37,841 bases of DNA, taken from positions 1 to 37,841 of the forward strand of contig SHVM01000013.1 of the NCBI GenBank assembly GCA_009694265.1, in the 5' to 3' direction. The position numbers were made by a program, and so were the translations under genes. A model generated the notes under the pieces. The model did not search any database. It was not told the DNA's origin and worked only from the letters and a program-made list of their open reading frames with translations. The first letter of the stretch is position 1, and each line of letters opens with the position of its first letter. Shown in pieces: positions 7,598 through 15,795 of this stretch. The stretch comes from Pseudolabrys sp. Its GTDB lineage: Bacteria > Pseudomonadota > Alphaproteobacteria > Rhizobiales > Xanthobacteraceae.

Positions 7598-8968
7598 TCA
7601 ATACGCATACTCATCGAAGATCGGCTCGACCGAGCCGTTCCAGGCGCCGTTATATTTCTCCAGCAATTCCTCCGCCGGTGTGATGCCGCGCGCGATGCTC
7701 TCTTCGAGTGGGCGCAAATAGCGCGTCTCGTCGCGGCCATTGCCATCGAGAAATTTCCGGCGCGCCAGACCGCGTGCGGCAAACCGCAGTGTCTCCTGCG
7801 CGAGCGTGAGTACATTACGGCCGCGAATCTCCGCCTTAAAGCCGCGCACCGGCACATCGTCGCGCAGTTTCTGGCGTTCAACCGCGTTCCAACCCTTAAC
7901 CATGTCCCAGCAGGCATTGAGCGCATCGTCGTCGTACAGAAGCCCGACCCAATAGGCGGTGAGAGCAGGCAACCGCCGCCACGGGCCGCCATCGGCGCCG
8001 CGCATCTCCAGATAACGCTTGAGCCGCACCTCGGGAAAGATCGTGCTCAGGTGATTGGCCCAATCTGAAATCGTCGGCCGCTCACCGAGTAATTCGGCCA
8101 GCTTGCCGGCGAAGAAATCGCGGAAGGATTTTCCGGCAGTGTCGATGTAACTATCGCCGCGCTTGATGAAATACATCGGCACGCCGAGCGCATAATCGAC
8201 ATAACGTTCGAAGCCCATGCCGTCGTCGAAGGCCCAGGGCAGCATGCCGGCGCGGTTATTGTCGGTGTCGCGCCAGATTTCCGAGCGGAACGACAGAAAG
8301 CCGTTCGGCTTGCCTTGCGTGAACGGCGAATTGGCAAACAGCGCGGTCGCCACCGGCTGCAGCGCCAGCGACACGCGCAGCTTCTTCACCATGTCGGCTT
8401 CGGAGGAAAAGTCGAGGTTCGCCTGCACGGTGCAGGTGCGATACATCATGTCGAGGCCGAGCGAGCCTACCTTCGGCATGTAGTTCGTCATGATCTTGTA
8501 GCGGCCCTTCGGCATCATCGGCATGTCGGCGCGGGTCCAATTCGGCGTCATGCCAAGACCGAGAAAACCGATACCGAGTGGCTTGGCCACTTCGCGCACT
8601 TGCGCGAGGTGCGCCATCAGTTCCGAGCAGGTCTGGTGCACATTCTCGACCGGGGCGCCGGAGAGTTCGAACTGCCCGCCCGGCTCCAGCGAAATGGCGC
8701 CACCACCGGTGACGTCGAACATGCCGATAATGTTCTCGCCCTCCATGATCGGCTCCCAGCCGAGCAGGTCGTGCATGCCTTCGAGCAGCGCGCGGATGCT
8801 GCGCGGACCGGCATAGGGCACCGGCCGGTGGCCGCTCACCGTGAAGGCGAATTTTTCATGTTCGGTGCCGACGCGAAATTGCGCCCGCGGCTTGCAGCCC
8901 GTTTCGAGCCAGGCGACGAGTTCGTCGCGCGTCTCGATCGGGGTCATGTCGATCTGGTCACGAGCCAT
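7598..8968 (-). CDS. gshA: Glutamate-cysteine ligase, plant/alphaproteobacterial type
   Basis: This enzyme catalyses the first step of glutathione synthesis, joining glutamate and cysteine with ATP. The 456-residue protein has the class II GCS2-like layout: an ATP/glutamate site near GTEHEKFAF (about residue 35), EPGGQFELSGAP, and the long TVQANLDFSSEADM stretch. ATG 8968 gives the family length; the open frame upstream only overlaps the aqpS gene on the same strand. It stands alone, 67 bp downstream of aqpS. Glutathione or thioredoxin can serve as electron donor for arsenate reduction, so the proximity to the ars genes may be meaningful, but co-transcription is not shown. Confidence 0.95.
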   Translation of the reverse strand: MARDQIDMTPIETRDELVAWLETGCKPRAQFRVGTEHEKFAFTVSGHRPVPYAGPRSIRALLEGMHDLLGWEPIMEGENIIGMFDVTGGGAISLEPGGQFELSGAPVENVHQTCSELMAHLAQVREVAKPLGIGFLGLGMTPNWTRADMPMMPKGRYKIMTNYMPKVGSLGLDMMYRTCTVQANLDFSSEADMVKKLRVSLALQPVATALFANSPFTQGKPNGFLSFRSEIWRDTDNNRAGMLPWAFDDGMGFERYVDYALGVPMYFIKRGDSYIDTAGKSFRDFFAGKLAELLGERPTISDWANHLSTIFPEVRLKRYLEMRGADGGPWRRLPALTAYWVGLLYDDDALNACWDMVKGWNAVERQKLRDDVPVRGFKAEIRGRNVLTLAQETLRFAARGLARRKFLDGNGRDETRYLRPLEESIARGITPAEELLEKYNGAWNGSVEPIFDEYAY

Positions 8969-9035
8969 GCAAAATTCCGGCAAAATTGGCCGCGACCTTA
9001 AACATGGGACGCCGGAAAGGGCAATGCGAGAGGGG

Positions 9036-9704
9036 TCAGGCCCGCGTTGCGGGCCACAGCCAGCGGCTAGCTGCGACCGCGGCCAGCATGCCGACGAGCT
9101 GGGCGGCAATGAAGGCCGGTACACCGGCAGGCGCGATGCCGGCGAAGGTGTCGGACAAAGCTCGCGCAATCGTGACCGCCGGATTGGCGAACGACGTCGA
9201 GGCGGTGAACCAGTAGGCCGCGGTGATGTAGAGGCCGACCGCATATGGCACGGCATGCGGCGCGCGCGCCACGCAACCGAATATCGCAAGCAGCAGGCCG
9301 AAACTGGCGACGCTTTCAGCAAACCATTGCCCCAGTCCGCTGCGCGCGTGCAGCGAAATTTGCAGGATCGGCAGTTCGAACATGGCATGGGCTGCGAACA
9401 CGCCGAGAATACCGCCGGCGATCTGCGCCGCGATGTAGGGCGCGAATTCGCGCCAGGCCAGTTCGCCGCGCAACGCGAAAGCCAGACTGACCGCTGGATT
9501 GAAATGCGCACCGGAGATGGGTCCGAAAATCAGAATCAGGACCACCAGGATCGCGCCGGTCGGCAGTGTGTTGCCGAGCAGCGCCAGCGCGACGTTTCCG
9601 CCGCTAAGTTTTTCGCCCATGATGCCGGAGCCGATGACGGTGGCGAGCAAGAAGGCGGTGCCGAGCGCTTCAGCGAATAGCCGGCGCGACAAAGGTTCAG
9701 GCAT
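9036..9704 (-). CDS. aqpS: Aquaglyceroporin of the ars cluster (AqpS-like)
   Basis: This 222-residue MIP-family channel has six predicted helices and two NPA boxes at about residues 69-71 (HFNPAVS) and 174-176 (FANPAVT). In most MIP channels the second NPA is followed by the selectivity-filter arginine; here it is valine (V177). From memory, that is also the case in rhizobial AqpS proteins, which let arsenite and larger arsenicals leave the cell. The ATG overlaps the ancestral arsC stop as TGATG, indicating translational coupling. No ArsB or Acr3 pump is present, so the cell would rely on this passive route. Because arsC now ends early, coupling from the true arsC stop may be lost. Confidence 0.88.
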   Translation of the reverse strand: MPEPLSRRLFAEALGTAFLLATVIGSGIMGEKLSGGNVALALLGNTLPTGAILVVLILIFGPISGAHFNPAVSLAFALRGELAWREFAPYIAAQIAGGILGVFAAHAMFELPILQISLHARSGLGQWFAESVASFGLLLAIFGCVARAPHAVPYAVGLYITAAYWFTASTSFANPAVTIARALSDTFAGIAPAGVPAFIAAQLVGMLAAVAASRWLWPATRA

Positions 9705-10231
9705 CAGTTGTCGGCTTTCGAAAGAGCCGTCGCGCCTTCACCGGCACCGATTTCTTTGAGTCGCTTGGCCAGCACCAGCAGGTCAAGCTTGGCGATCGGC
9801 AACGCCAGGAACAGATCGATGCGCCGGTTGAGCATGCGATAGGCGTCCTTGAAGGCCAGCGCGATCTCGGCCTCGGTGCCGGTGGCCGCTGCCGGATCGG
9901 GAATCCCCTAATGCGCTGTCATTGGTTGGCCGGGCCACACGGGGCAAGATTCGCCAGCGGCGTCATCGCAGACGGTGAAAACGAAATCGAGCTTGGGTAC
10001 ACCCGGCTTGGCAAACTCAGCCCAGGATTTCGAGCGCGCGGTTGAAACGTCGTAGTTTAACTTGCGCAACAAATCGAGCGTGCGCGGATTGATCTGGCCC
10101 TTCGGATGGCTGCCGGCGCTAAAGGCTTTGAACTTGCCGTGGGCCAGCCGATTGAGGATCGCTTCGGCCAAGATCGAGCGCGCCGAATTGCCGGTGCACA
10201 GGAACAGCACATTGTAGACGCGCTCAGCCAT
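9704..10231 (-). pseudogene. arsC: Arsenate reductase (LMW-phosphatase type), interrupted by in-frame TAG
   Basis: The first 107 residues encode a thioredoxin-type ArsC: the P-loop CTGNSAR (C12 to R18, CX5R) and the relay cysteines C88 and C96 in [15 protein letters not shown]. The frame then hits TAG at 9908-9910 directly after QPMTAH. Reading on in the same frame gives GIPDPAAATGTEAEIALA and a further 67 sense codons to a TGA at 9704-9706. Relatives have MTAHWGIPDP, so the stop replaces a TGG tryptophan codon by one base. Without the stop the protein would have 175 residues, the normal length. The remaining product lacks the C-terminal third and is unlikely to fold. I chose ATG 10231; it overlaps the arsR stop by 8 bp. 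A sequencing error cannot be excluded. Confidence 0.85.
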
Positions 10232-10586
10232 GGACCGCTCCCTTGTGCGCTGGCGAGCAGCAGGCGGTGATATCGTCAACCACTGGCGCGCAGATTTCCG
10301 GCCGGCCGCCGCAGCAGTCGCGCAGCATGAAATCGATCAGCCTGCGGAAGCCGTCGAGGTTGGCGCGGTAGTTCATCACCCGGCCATCGCGCGTCACCGC
10401 GATCAGCCCGCCGCGCATGAGCGCTGCCAGATGCGTCGACATGGTGTTGTGCGGCACCTTGCAGAATTCCGCGATCTCGCCCGCCGGCAAGCCGTCCGGG
10501 TGCGCGGCGACCAGCTTGCGGAAGGCTTTCAGCCGCGTCGGCTGCGCTAATGCGGCGAAGGCGGCCTGCGATTTCTTGGCGTCCAT
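10224..10586 (-). CDS. arsR: ArsR family arsenic-responsive repressor
   Basis: The protein has 120 residues with a winged helix-turn-helix ([20 protein letters not shown]). The tail is Cys-rich: C91-C92 and C99 form the type of C-terminal As(III) site known from the Acidithiobacillus ArsR lineage, and C109-C110 is a further pair. Binding arsenite should release the operator and switch on the ars genes. ATG 10586 was chosen; ATG 10598 is in frame 12 bp upstream. Neither has a Shine-Dalgarno sequence, and the predicted promoter puts the transcript start almost at the start codon, so translation may be leaderless. arsC follows with an overlap. Confidence 0.9.
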   Translation of the reverse strand: MDAKKSQAAFAALAQPTRLKAFRKLVAAHPDGLPAGEIAEFCKVPHNTMSTHLAALMRGGLIAVTRDGRVMNYRANLDGFRRLIDFMLRDCCGGRPEICAPVVDDITACCSPAHKGAVHG

Positions 10587-10633
10587 ATGTCGAGACATAT
10601 CGACATAGTATGACGGGTGGATGACGCGGGCAA
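10585..10633 (-). promoter_or_regulatory. ars promoter with overlapping ArsR operator
   Basis: Two perfect overlapping dyads are visible: ATATGTC-GA-GACATAT (10585-10600), and TATGTCGA-N6-TCGACATA (10586-10607). On the minus strand a promoter TTGCCC (10628-10633), 17 bp spacer, TACTAT (10605-10610) runs into the dyads, so a bound repressor would cover the -10 and the start of transcription. The dyads are seen directly. Assigning them to ArsR rests on position and on known ArsR operator architecture. Confidence 0.75.
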
Positions 10634-10694
10634 GCTTTTCTGTTTGGCCGCCGCTTGCGTGGTGACGCCCGCCAATTAATCCATGTATATGGCC

Positions 10695-10723
10695 TATAAA
10701 CTGAACTAGTTCATATTTTGTTC
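10695..10723 (+). promoter_or_regulatory. Alphaproteobacterial LexA (SOS) box and -10 of the helicase gene
   Basis: GTTC (10709-10712), seven bases, GTTC (10720-10723) is an exact match to the direct-repeat SOS box GTTC-N7-GTTC established for alphaproteobacterial LexA. A TATAAA hexamer lies at 10695-10700, placing transcription start inside the box. The left half also belongs to the perfect palindrome TGAACTAGTTCA (10702-10713). The next gene downstream is a DNA helicase, a typical SOS target. Confidence 0.7.
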
Positions 10724-10758
10724 TTTTTCCTTCGGCCTGAATGCTCTATTGGTTTGCC

Positions 10759-11868
10759 ATGCCCGAATTCACTCCCCACCAAGACAGCGCACTGCAGGCT
10801 GTCGCCACCTGGATGAAGGCCCAGCCCGGATCTAACGGCACGCCGCAGGTGTTCCGCCTGTTCGGCTATGCCGGCACCGGCAAGACCACGCTCGCCACCC
10901 ACATCGCCGACGACATCGATGGCGAGGTGAAGTTCGCCGCTTTCACCGGCAAGGCGGCATCCGTGATGCGCGGCAAGGGCTGCCACGGCGCCTCCACCAT
11001 CCACAGCCTGATCTACCGGGCGCGCGAGAGCGGCGAGGAAGTGCCCAACTTCGACCTGTGGGATGAGGCGCCCGCCTCCAAGGCCGAACTGATCATCATC
11101 GACGAATGTTCAATGGTGGATGCCGAGCTCGGCCGTGACCTGTTGTCATTCGGCGTGCCGCTGCTGGTGCTCGGCGACCCTGCGCAATTGCCGCCGATCC
11201 AGGGCGGTGGATTTTTTACCGAGGCCGAGCCCGACGTAATGCTAACCGAAGTGCATCGGCAAGCCGAGGGCAATCCGATCATCCGCCTGTCGATGGACAT
11301 TCGCGCCGGCGAATATCTCGAGCCCGGCCGCTATGGCGAAACCGAAGTCGTGCGGCGCGACGATCTCGATCCGGAGCGCGTGCTCAAAGCCGACCAGGTA
11401 CTGGTCGGGCGCAACGCCACGCGGCGCGCCTACAACATCAGAATGAGGGAACGCCGCGGCTTCGAGGACGTGATGCCGTCGGCCGGCGACAAACTCGTGT
11501 GCCTGCGCAACAACCGTAAGAAGGGCCTGTTCAACGGCGGGCTCTGGTCGGTGAAGGAGCGCGGCGGGCGCAAAAGCGGCATCATGACCATGCGGCTGTT
11601 GCCCGACGACGAGACCGGCATGCGTGGCGTGAAAGTGTCGGTGCGGCCGGAATGTTTTACCGGCGGCATCGAGCAGATCGATTGGCAGCGCCGCAAGCCC
11701 TATGACGAATTCGACTACGGCTATGTGCTGACCGTGCACAAGGCGCAGGGCTCGCAATGGGACGACGTGGTGCTGTTCGACGAGAGCTTCGCGTTTCCCG
11801 ACAGCCGCGAGCGCTGGCTCTATACCGGCGTGACGCGCGCGGCCAAGCGGCTGACGGTGGTGGTGTAG
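10759..11868 (+). CDS. Compact SF1B DNA helicase, RecD/Dda-like
   Basis: The protein has 369 residues and a complete set of superfamily 1 motifs. These are Walker A GYAGTGKTT, motif Ia AFTGKAASVM, Walker B IIIDECSMVD, motif III LVLGDPAQLPPI, motif IV EVHRQ, motif V YVLTVHKAQGSQW and motif VI LYTGVTRAAKRL. It lacks the N-terminal domains of RecD2 and resembles minimal 5'-3' helicases such as phage T4 Dda. A role in replication-fork repair or recombination is likely. I chose ATG 10759 (MPEFTPHQ); ATG 10741 is in frame, and neither has a clear ribosome site. An SOS box precedes the gene, predicting DNA-damage induction. It ends one base before the convergent fadJ stop. Confidence 0.85.
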   Translation: MPEFTPHQDSALQAVATWMKAQPGSNGTPQVFRLFGYAGTGKTTLATHIADDIDGEVKFAAFTGKAASVMRGKGCHGASTIHSLIYRARESGEEVPNFDLWDEAPASKAELIIIDECSMVDAELGRDLLSFGVPLLVLGDPAQLPPIQGGGFFTEAEPDVMLTEVHRQAEGNPIIRLSMDIRAGEYLEPGRYGETEVVRRDDLDPERVLKADQVLVGRNATRRAYNIRMRERRGFEDVMPSAGDKLVCLRNNRKKGLFNGGLWSVKERGGRKSGIMTMRLLPDDETGMRGVKVSVRPECFTGGIEQIDWQRRKPYDEFDYGYVLTVHKAQGSQWDDVVLFDESFAFPDSRERWLYTGVTRAAKRLTVVV

Positions 11869-11869
11869 A

Positions 11870-14077
11870 TCACGCCGCTTCCTTCCACTTGCCCGGCGTG
11901 AAGCGCTGGTAGAAGCCCTCGTTGCGCTCGGCCATGTCGATCAGCAATTTGGTCGGCGCAAAGCGTGCGCCGTATTTGGCTTCCAGTTTGCGGCACAGCT
12001 CGACGAACTTCTTCGTCCCCGTCATGTCGATATAGGACAGCGTGCCGCCGGAAAATGGCGCAAAGCCAAATCCAAGAATTGAGCCGACATCGGCCTCGCG
12101 CACGTCGGTGAGAACTTTCTCCTCGAAGCAGCGCGCGGTCTCCAGCGCCTGCATGGCCAAAAGGCGGTCCTTGAGCTCCTGCACATCGATGCTGTCGGCA
12201 TCGAGCTTTTTTGGCTGCAGATCGGCGAGCCCGGGCCACAATTTCTTCGGACCCGTTGCCGGATAATCATAGAAGCCTTTGCCGTTCTTGCGGCCAAAAC
12301 GGCCGCGCTTCTCCACCATCTCTTCCAGCAGCGCTTTCTGACGCGGATCGATGGCCTTGGCGCCCAGATCGGCCTCGGTCGCCTTTAATATCTTCCAGGC
12401 CAGATCGACCGCGACCTCGTCGTTGAGCGAGAGCGGGCCAACCGGCATGCCGGCCATGCGGCCGACATTCTCGATCATCGCCGCCGGCACGCCTTCCGCC
12501 AGCATCAGATGGCCTTCGCGGATGTAAGTGCCGACCACGCGCGAAGTGTAGAAGCCGCGCGAGTCGTTGACCACGATCGGCGTCTTGCGGATCGCGCGCA
12601 CATAATCGAGCGCGGCGGCCAGCGCCTTGTCGCCGGTCGCTTTGCCGAGAATGAGTTCGACCAGCATCATGCGGTCGACTGGCGAGAAAAAATGGATGCC
12701 GATGAAGCGTACCGGATCCTTGAACTCGGTCGCCAGCGAGCTGATCGGCAGCGTCGAGGTGTTGGAGGCAAAGATCGCCTTGTCGCCGATGACGGCTTGC
12801 ACCTTGGCGATGACATCGGACTTCACCTTACGATCCTCGAACACCGCCTCGATGACCAGATCGCAGTCTTTCAGCGCGCCGTAGTCGGCGCTCGGCGTGA
12901 TGAAAGCAAGCAACTCGTCGCGCGCGGCGCCTTTCATCCGGCCCTTCATGACGCGGTCGCTGAGCGCCTTGTGCAAGGCGGCCTTGCCCTTGTCGGCGGT
13001 TTCCTGATCGCGGTCGATCAGCACGACCTGGAGGCCTGCCGCCGCGCTCACTTGTGCGATGCCGGCGCCCATGAAGCCGGCGCCGATCACACCGATCTTC
13101 TTGAGAGTCACCGCCGGTTCGTTGGCCGGCCGCCGCGCGCCCTTGTTCAAATCCTGCATGGAGACAAACAGCGTGCGGATCATGGCGGCCGCTTCCGGAG
13201 AACGGAGTATCTTGGCGAACCAGCGCGACTCGACGCGCAGCGCGACATCCATCGGCAATTGCAGGCCCTCATAGACCACCTGCAGGATGGCGCGTGCGGC
13301 CGGATAATTGTCATAAGTTTCGCGCCGGTAGATCGCGTTGGCCGGCGGGAAGGTCATCATCCCGGCCCTGGAATAAACCAGCCCGCCGGGAAACTTGAAG
13401 CCTTTCACATCCCACGGTGCCACCGGATTTCCGCCCGCCTTGATCCAGTCCTTGCCAGCCTTCACCAGATCGGCGGGTGGCACCACCGCGTCGATCAGTT
13501 TCATCGCCTTGGCGCGGTCGAGCGAAAGCTGGTCGCCCTTAAGCAGGAATTGCAGCGCGTCGGCGGGCTGCATCATACGCGCGATGCGCTGGGTGCCGCC
13601 GGCGCCGGGGAACAGTCCAATCTTGATCTCGGGCAGGCCGACGCGAGTTTTCGGATTATCGGAGGCGATGCGCTGATGGCAGGCGAGCGCCAGCTCGAAG
13701 CCGCCGCCCAATGCAGTCCCGTTGATGGCGGCAACCCACGGCTTGCCGCAGGTCTCGATGCGACGGTAGAGCTGCGACAGCTTGCGGCTCTCCTCGAACA
13801 CGAAACCGGCCGCCGCCTCTTCGCCCTGGGTGCGGACCATGTTGGCAAACATCGTCCCCATGCGTTCGAGCATGGCCAGATCGGCGCCGGCGCAGAAAGT
13901 CGGTTTGCCGGAGGCGATGACCGCGCCCTTGATCGCGGCATCGGCCACGACCTTGTCGAGGTGCTTGCCCAATTCCTCGATGACGTCGGCATTGATGACG
14001 TTCATCGAGCGGTCGGCCATGTCCCAGGTGACGAGCGCAATGCCGTCGGCGTCGACATCGAATTTGAAATTCGGCAT
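11870..14077 (-). CDS. fadJ: Bifunctional enoyl-CoA hydratase / 3-hydroxyacyl-CoA dehydrogenase
   Basis: The 735-residue protein catalyses two consecutive beta-oxidation steps. The N-terminal crotonase domain (about 1-190) has the oxyanion-hole segments FCAGADLAML and GTALGGGFELALA plus the glutamate region GLPEIKIGLFPGAGGTQR. The dehydrogenase begins near residue 328 with GVIGAGFMGAGIAQV and continues with the catalytic histidine region IGIHFFSPVDRM, then the C-terminal helical repeats. It lies 12 bp after the cupin gene and is the last gene of a thiolase-cupin-fadJ run, so it should act with the thiolase as partner. AGGAG precedes ATG 14077 by about 8 bases. Confidence 0.93.
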   Translation of the reverse strand: MPNFKFDVDADGIALVTWDMADRSMNVINADVIEELGKHLDKVVADAAIKGAVIASGKPTFCAGADLAMLERMGTMFANMVRTQGEEAAAGFVFEESRKLSQLYRRIETCGKPWVAAINGTALGGGFELALACHQRIASDNPKTRVGLPEIKIGLFPGAGGTQRIARMMQPADALQFLLKGDQLSLDRAKAMKLIDAVVPPADLVKAGKDWIKAGGNPVAPWDVKGFKFPGGLVYSRAGMMTFPPANAIYRRETYDNYPAARAILQVVYEGLQLPMDVALRVESRWFAKILRSPEAAAMIRTLFVSMQDLNKGARRPANEPAVTLKKIGVIGAGFMGAGIAQVSAAAGLQVVLIDRDQETADKGKAALHKALSDRVMKGRMKGAARDELLAFITPSADYGALKDCDLVIEAVFEDRKVKSDVIAKVQAVIGDKAIFASNTSTLPISSLATEFKDPVRFIGIHFFSPVDRMMLVELILGKATGDKALAAALDYVRAIRKTPIVVNDSRGFYTSRVVGTYIREGHLMLAEGVPAAMIENVGRMAGMPVGPLSLNDEVAVDLAWKILKATEADLGAKAIDPRQKALLEEMVEKRGRFGRKNGKGFYDYPATGPKKLWPGLADLQPKKLDADSIDVQELKDRLLAMQALETARCFEEKVLTDVREADVGSILGFGFAPFSGGTLSYIDMTGTKKFVELCRKLEAKYGARFAPTKLLIDMAERNEGFYQRFTPGKWKEAA

Positions 14078-14089
14078 GACCTTTAGCTC

Positions 14090-14554
14090 CTATGAAGGAT
14101 ATGGCTCGCCACTTTTGTGCAGATAGCGGCGGCCCTTGTCGTCACGCACCAGCATCAGATCGACATCCGGATAGTGTACGCGTTCGGTTTTCGCGCGGGT
14201 GCCGACTTCGAAATAGACCGCATCGATTTTGCCACGGTTGATCAGGCGATGCGCATTGCCGCTGCCGGATTTGAAACCGGCGGCATCTCCAGCCTTGAGC
14301 ACCGCTTCGCTGCCGTTTTCCTCCAGCACGAGCTCGCCCTCCAGCATGTAGATGAATTCGTCTTCCTGCTCGTGCCAGTGGCGCAGCGCCGACGCCGAGC
14401 CTGGACTGATGCGCGTGATGTTGACGCCAAATTGCGTGAGCCCGGCCTCGTCGCCGATCGCTTGTTTATGACGGCCGCGACATTCGGCCTGAAATTCAGC
14501 CGGGTAAAACGTGCCGCTCTTCACCGGCGCTTTTGAAATGTCGACCTTGGGCAT
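14090..14554 (-). CDS. Cupin domain protein of the beta-oxidation operon
   Basis: This is a 154-residue single cupin. Motif 1 is [19 protein letters not shown] with the metal-ligand histidines and glutamate, and motif 2 is [18 protein letters not shown]. The C-terminal [20 protein letters not shown] extension is common in cupins annotated as unknown in alphaproteobacteria. It is embedded between thiolase and fadJ with gaps of 12 bp on each side, so it is almost certainly co-transcribed with them. A regulatory or ligand-sensing role in fatty-acid degradation is possible, but nothing in the sequence proves it. Confidence 0.85.
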   Translation of the reverse strand: MPKVDISKAPVKSGTFYPAEFQAECRGRHKQAIGDEAGLTQFGVNITRISPGSASALRHWHEQEDEFIYMLEGELVLEENGSEAVLKAGDAAGFKSGSGNAHRLINRGKIDAVYFEVGTRAKTERVHYPDVDLMLVRDDKGRRYLHKSGEPYPS

Positions 14555-14566
14555 TTCTGTCCCCGC

Positions 14567-15775
14567 CTACACGCGTTCGATGATCGTCGCGGTGCCCATG
14601 CCGGCGCCGATGCAGAGCGTGATCAGCGCGGTGGATTTTCCCGTGCGTTCCAATTCGTCAAGCACGGTGCCGAGGATCATCGCACCCGTTGCGCCGAGCG
14701 GATGACCCATGGCGATGGCGCCGCCACAGACGTTGATCTTGTCGTGCGGAATGCCGAGCGCCTGCATGTAGCGCAGCACCACTGCGGCAAAGGCCTCGTT
14801 GAGTTCGTACAAATCGATGTCGCCGGTCGTCATGCCGGCTTTCTTGAGCACCTTCTCGGTCACCGGGATCGGCCCGGTCAACATGATCGCGGGCTCGGAG
14901 CCAATATTGGCAAAGGCCCTGATGCGCGCGCGCGGTTTCAGATTGGCGCGTTTGCCAGCCTCGGCACTGCCGACCAGTACGGCGGCGGCGCCGTCGACGA
15001 TACCGGACGAATTACCCGGCGTGTGGACGTGGTTGACCGTCTCGACTTCCGGATAGCGCTGCACCGCGACCGCGTCGAAGCCCGCCATCTCGCCCATCTG
15101 CACGAAAGACGGCTGCAACTGCGCCAGCGTCTGCATCGTCGTCGTTGGCCGCATGTGCTCGTCCTTGGCCAGGATGGTGAGCCCGTTGCAGTCTTTCACC
15201 GCCATCACCGAGTTCTTGAAGCGGCCCTCCGCCCACGACTTGGCGGTGCGCTGCTGGCTTTCGACCGCATAGGCGTCCACGTCATCGCGTGAGAAGCCAT
15301 ATTTGGTGGCGATCAGATCGGCGGAAATGCCCTGCGGCAGGAAGTAGGTCGCGACCGCAATCGACGGATCGACCGGCCAGGCGCCGCCGGAGGCGCCGAT
15401 GCCGACGCGGCTCATGGATTCGACGCCGCCGCCGATTGTCATGTCATGCTGGCCCGACATCACTTCGGCGGCCGCGAAATTCACCGCGTCGAGACCCGAG
15501 GCGCAGAAGCGGTTGATCTGGATGCCCGCCACGCCGTCGCCGAGACCGGCCACCAGCGCCGCCGCGCGCGCAATATTGCCCCCGGCTTCGCCGACCGGAT
15601 CGACGCAGCCCATCACCACGTCGTCGATCATCGCCGGATCGAGTTTGTTGCGGTCCTTGATGGCGCCGAGCGCTTGGGCTGCAAGATTGAGCGCGGTCAC
15701 CTCGTGCAGCGCGCCATCGGCCTTGCCGCGTCCGCGCGGGGTTCGCACGTGGTCGTAGATGAATGCATCCGGCAT
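14567..15775 (-). CDS. Acetyl-CoA C-acyltransferase (thiolase)
   Basis: This enzyme performs thiolytic cleavage of 3-ketoacyl-CoA, the last step of beta-oxidation. The 402-residue protein has all three thiolase signatures: the nucleophile C91 in [21 protein letters not shown], and the His/Cys pair in [15 protein letters not shown] (H358) and CIGAGMG (C387). I chose ATG 15775 because it gives [17 protein letters not shown], the usual beginning. The frame remains open into the upstream dehydrogenase gene, where it is only a shadow. It lies 20 bp after the acyl-CoA dehydrogenase and 12 bp before the cupin. FadA-type use for degradation is favoured over PhaA-type synthesis because of its neighbours. 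Confidence 0.94.
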   Translation of the reverse strand: MPDAFIYDHVRTPRGRGKADGALHEVTALNLAAQALGAIKDRNKLDPAMIDDVVMGCVDPVGEAGGNIARAAALVAGLGDGVAGIQINRFCASGLDAVNFAAAEVMSGQHDMTIGGGVESMSRVGIGASGGAWPVDPSIAVATYFLPQGISADLIATKYGFSRDDVDAYAVESQQRTAKSWAEGRFKNSVMAVKDCNGLTILAKDEHMRPTTTMQTLAQLQPSFVQMGEMAGFDAVAVQRYPEVETVNHVHTPGNSSGIVDGAAAVLVGSAEAGKRANLKPRARIRAFANIGSEPAIMLTGPIPVTEKVLKKAGMTTGDIDLYELNEAFAAVVLRYMQALGIPHDKINVCGGAIAMGHPLGATGAMILGTVLDELERTGKSTALITLCIGAGMGTATIIERV

Positions 15776-15795
15776 CGGTGTTCTCCTGCGCTGAG

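Noticed and set aside
12509-14086. Long plus-strand open frame of 525 codons opposite fadJ
   Set aside because: It is a GC-rich antisense shadow of a clearly conserved gene, with His/Arg/Gly-rich composition and no recognisable domain.
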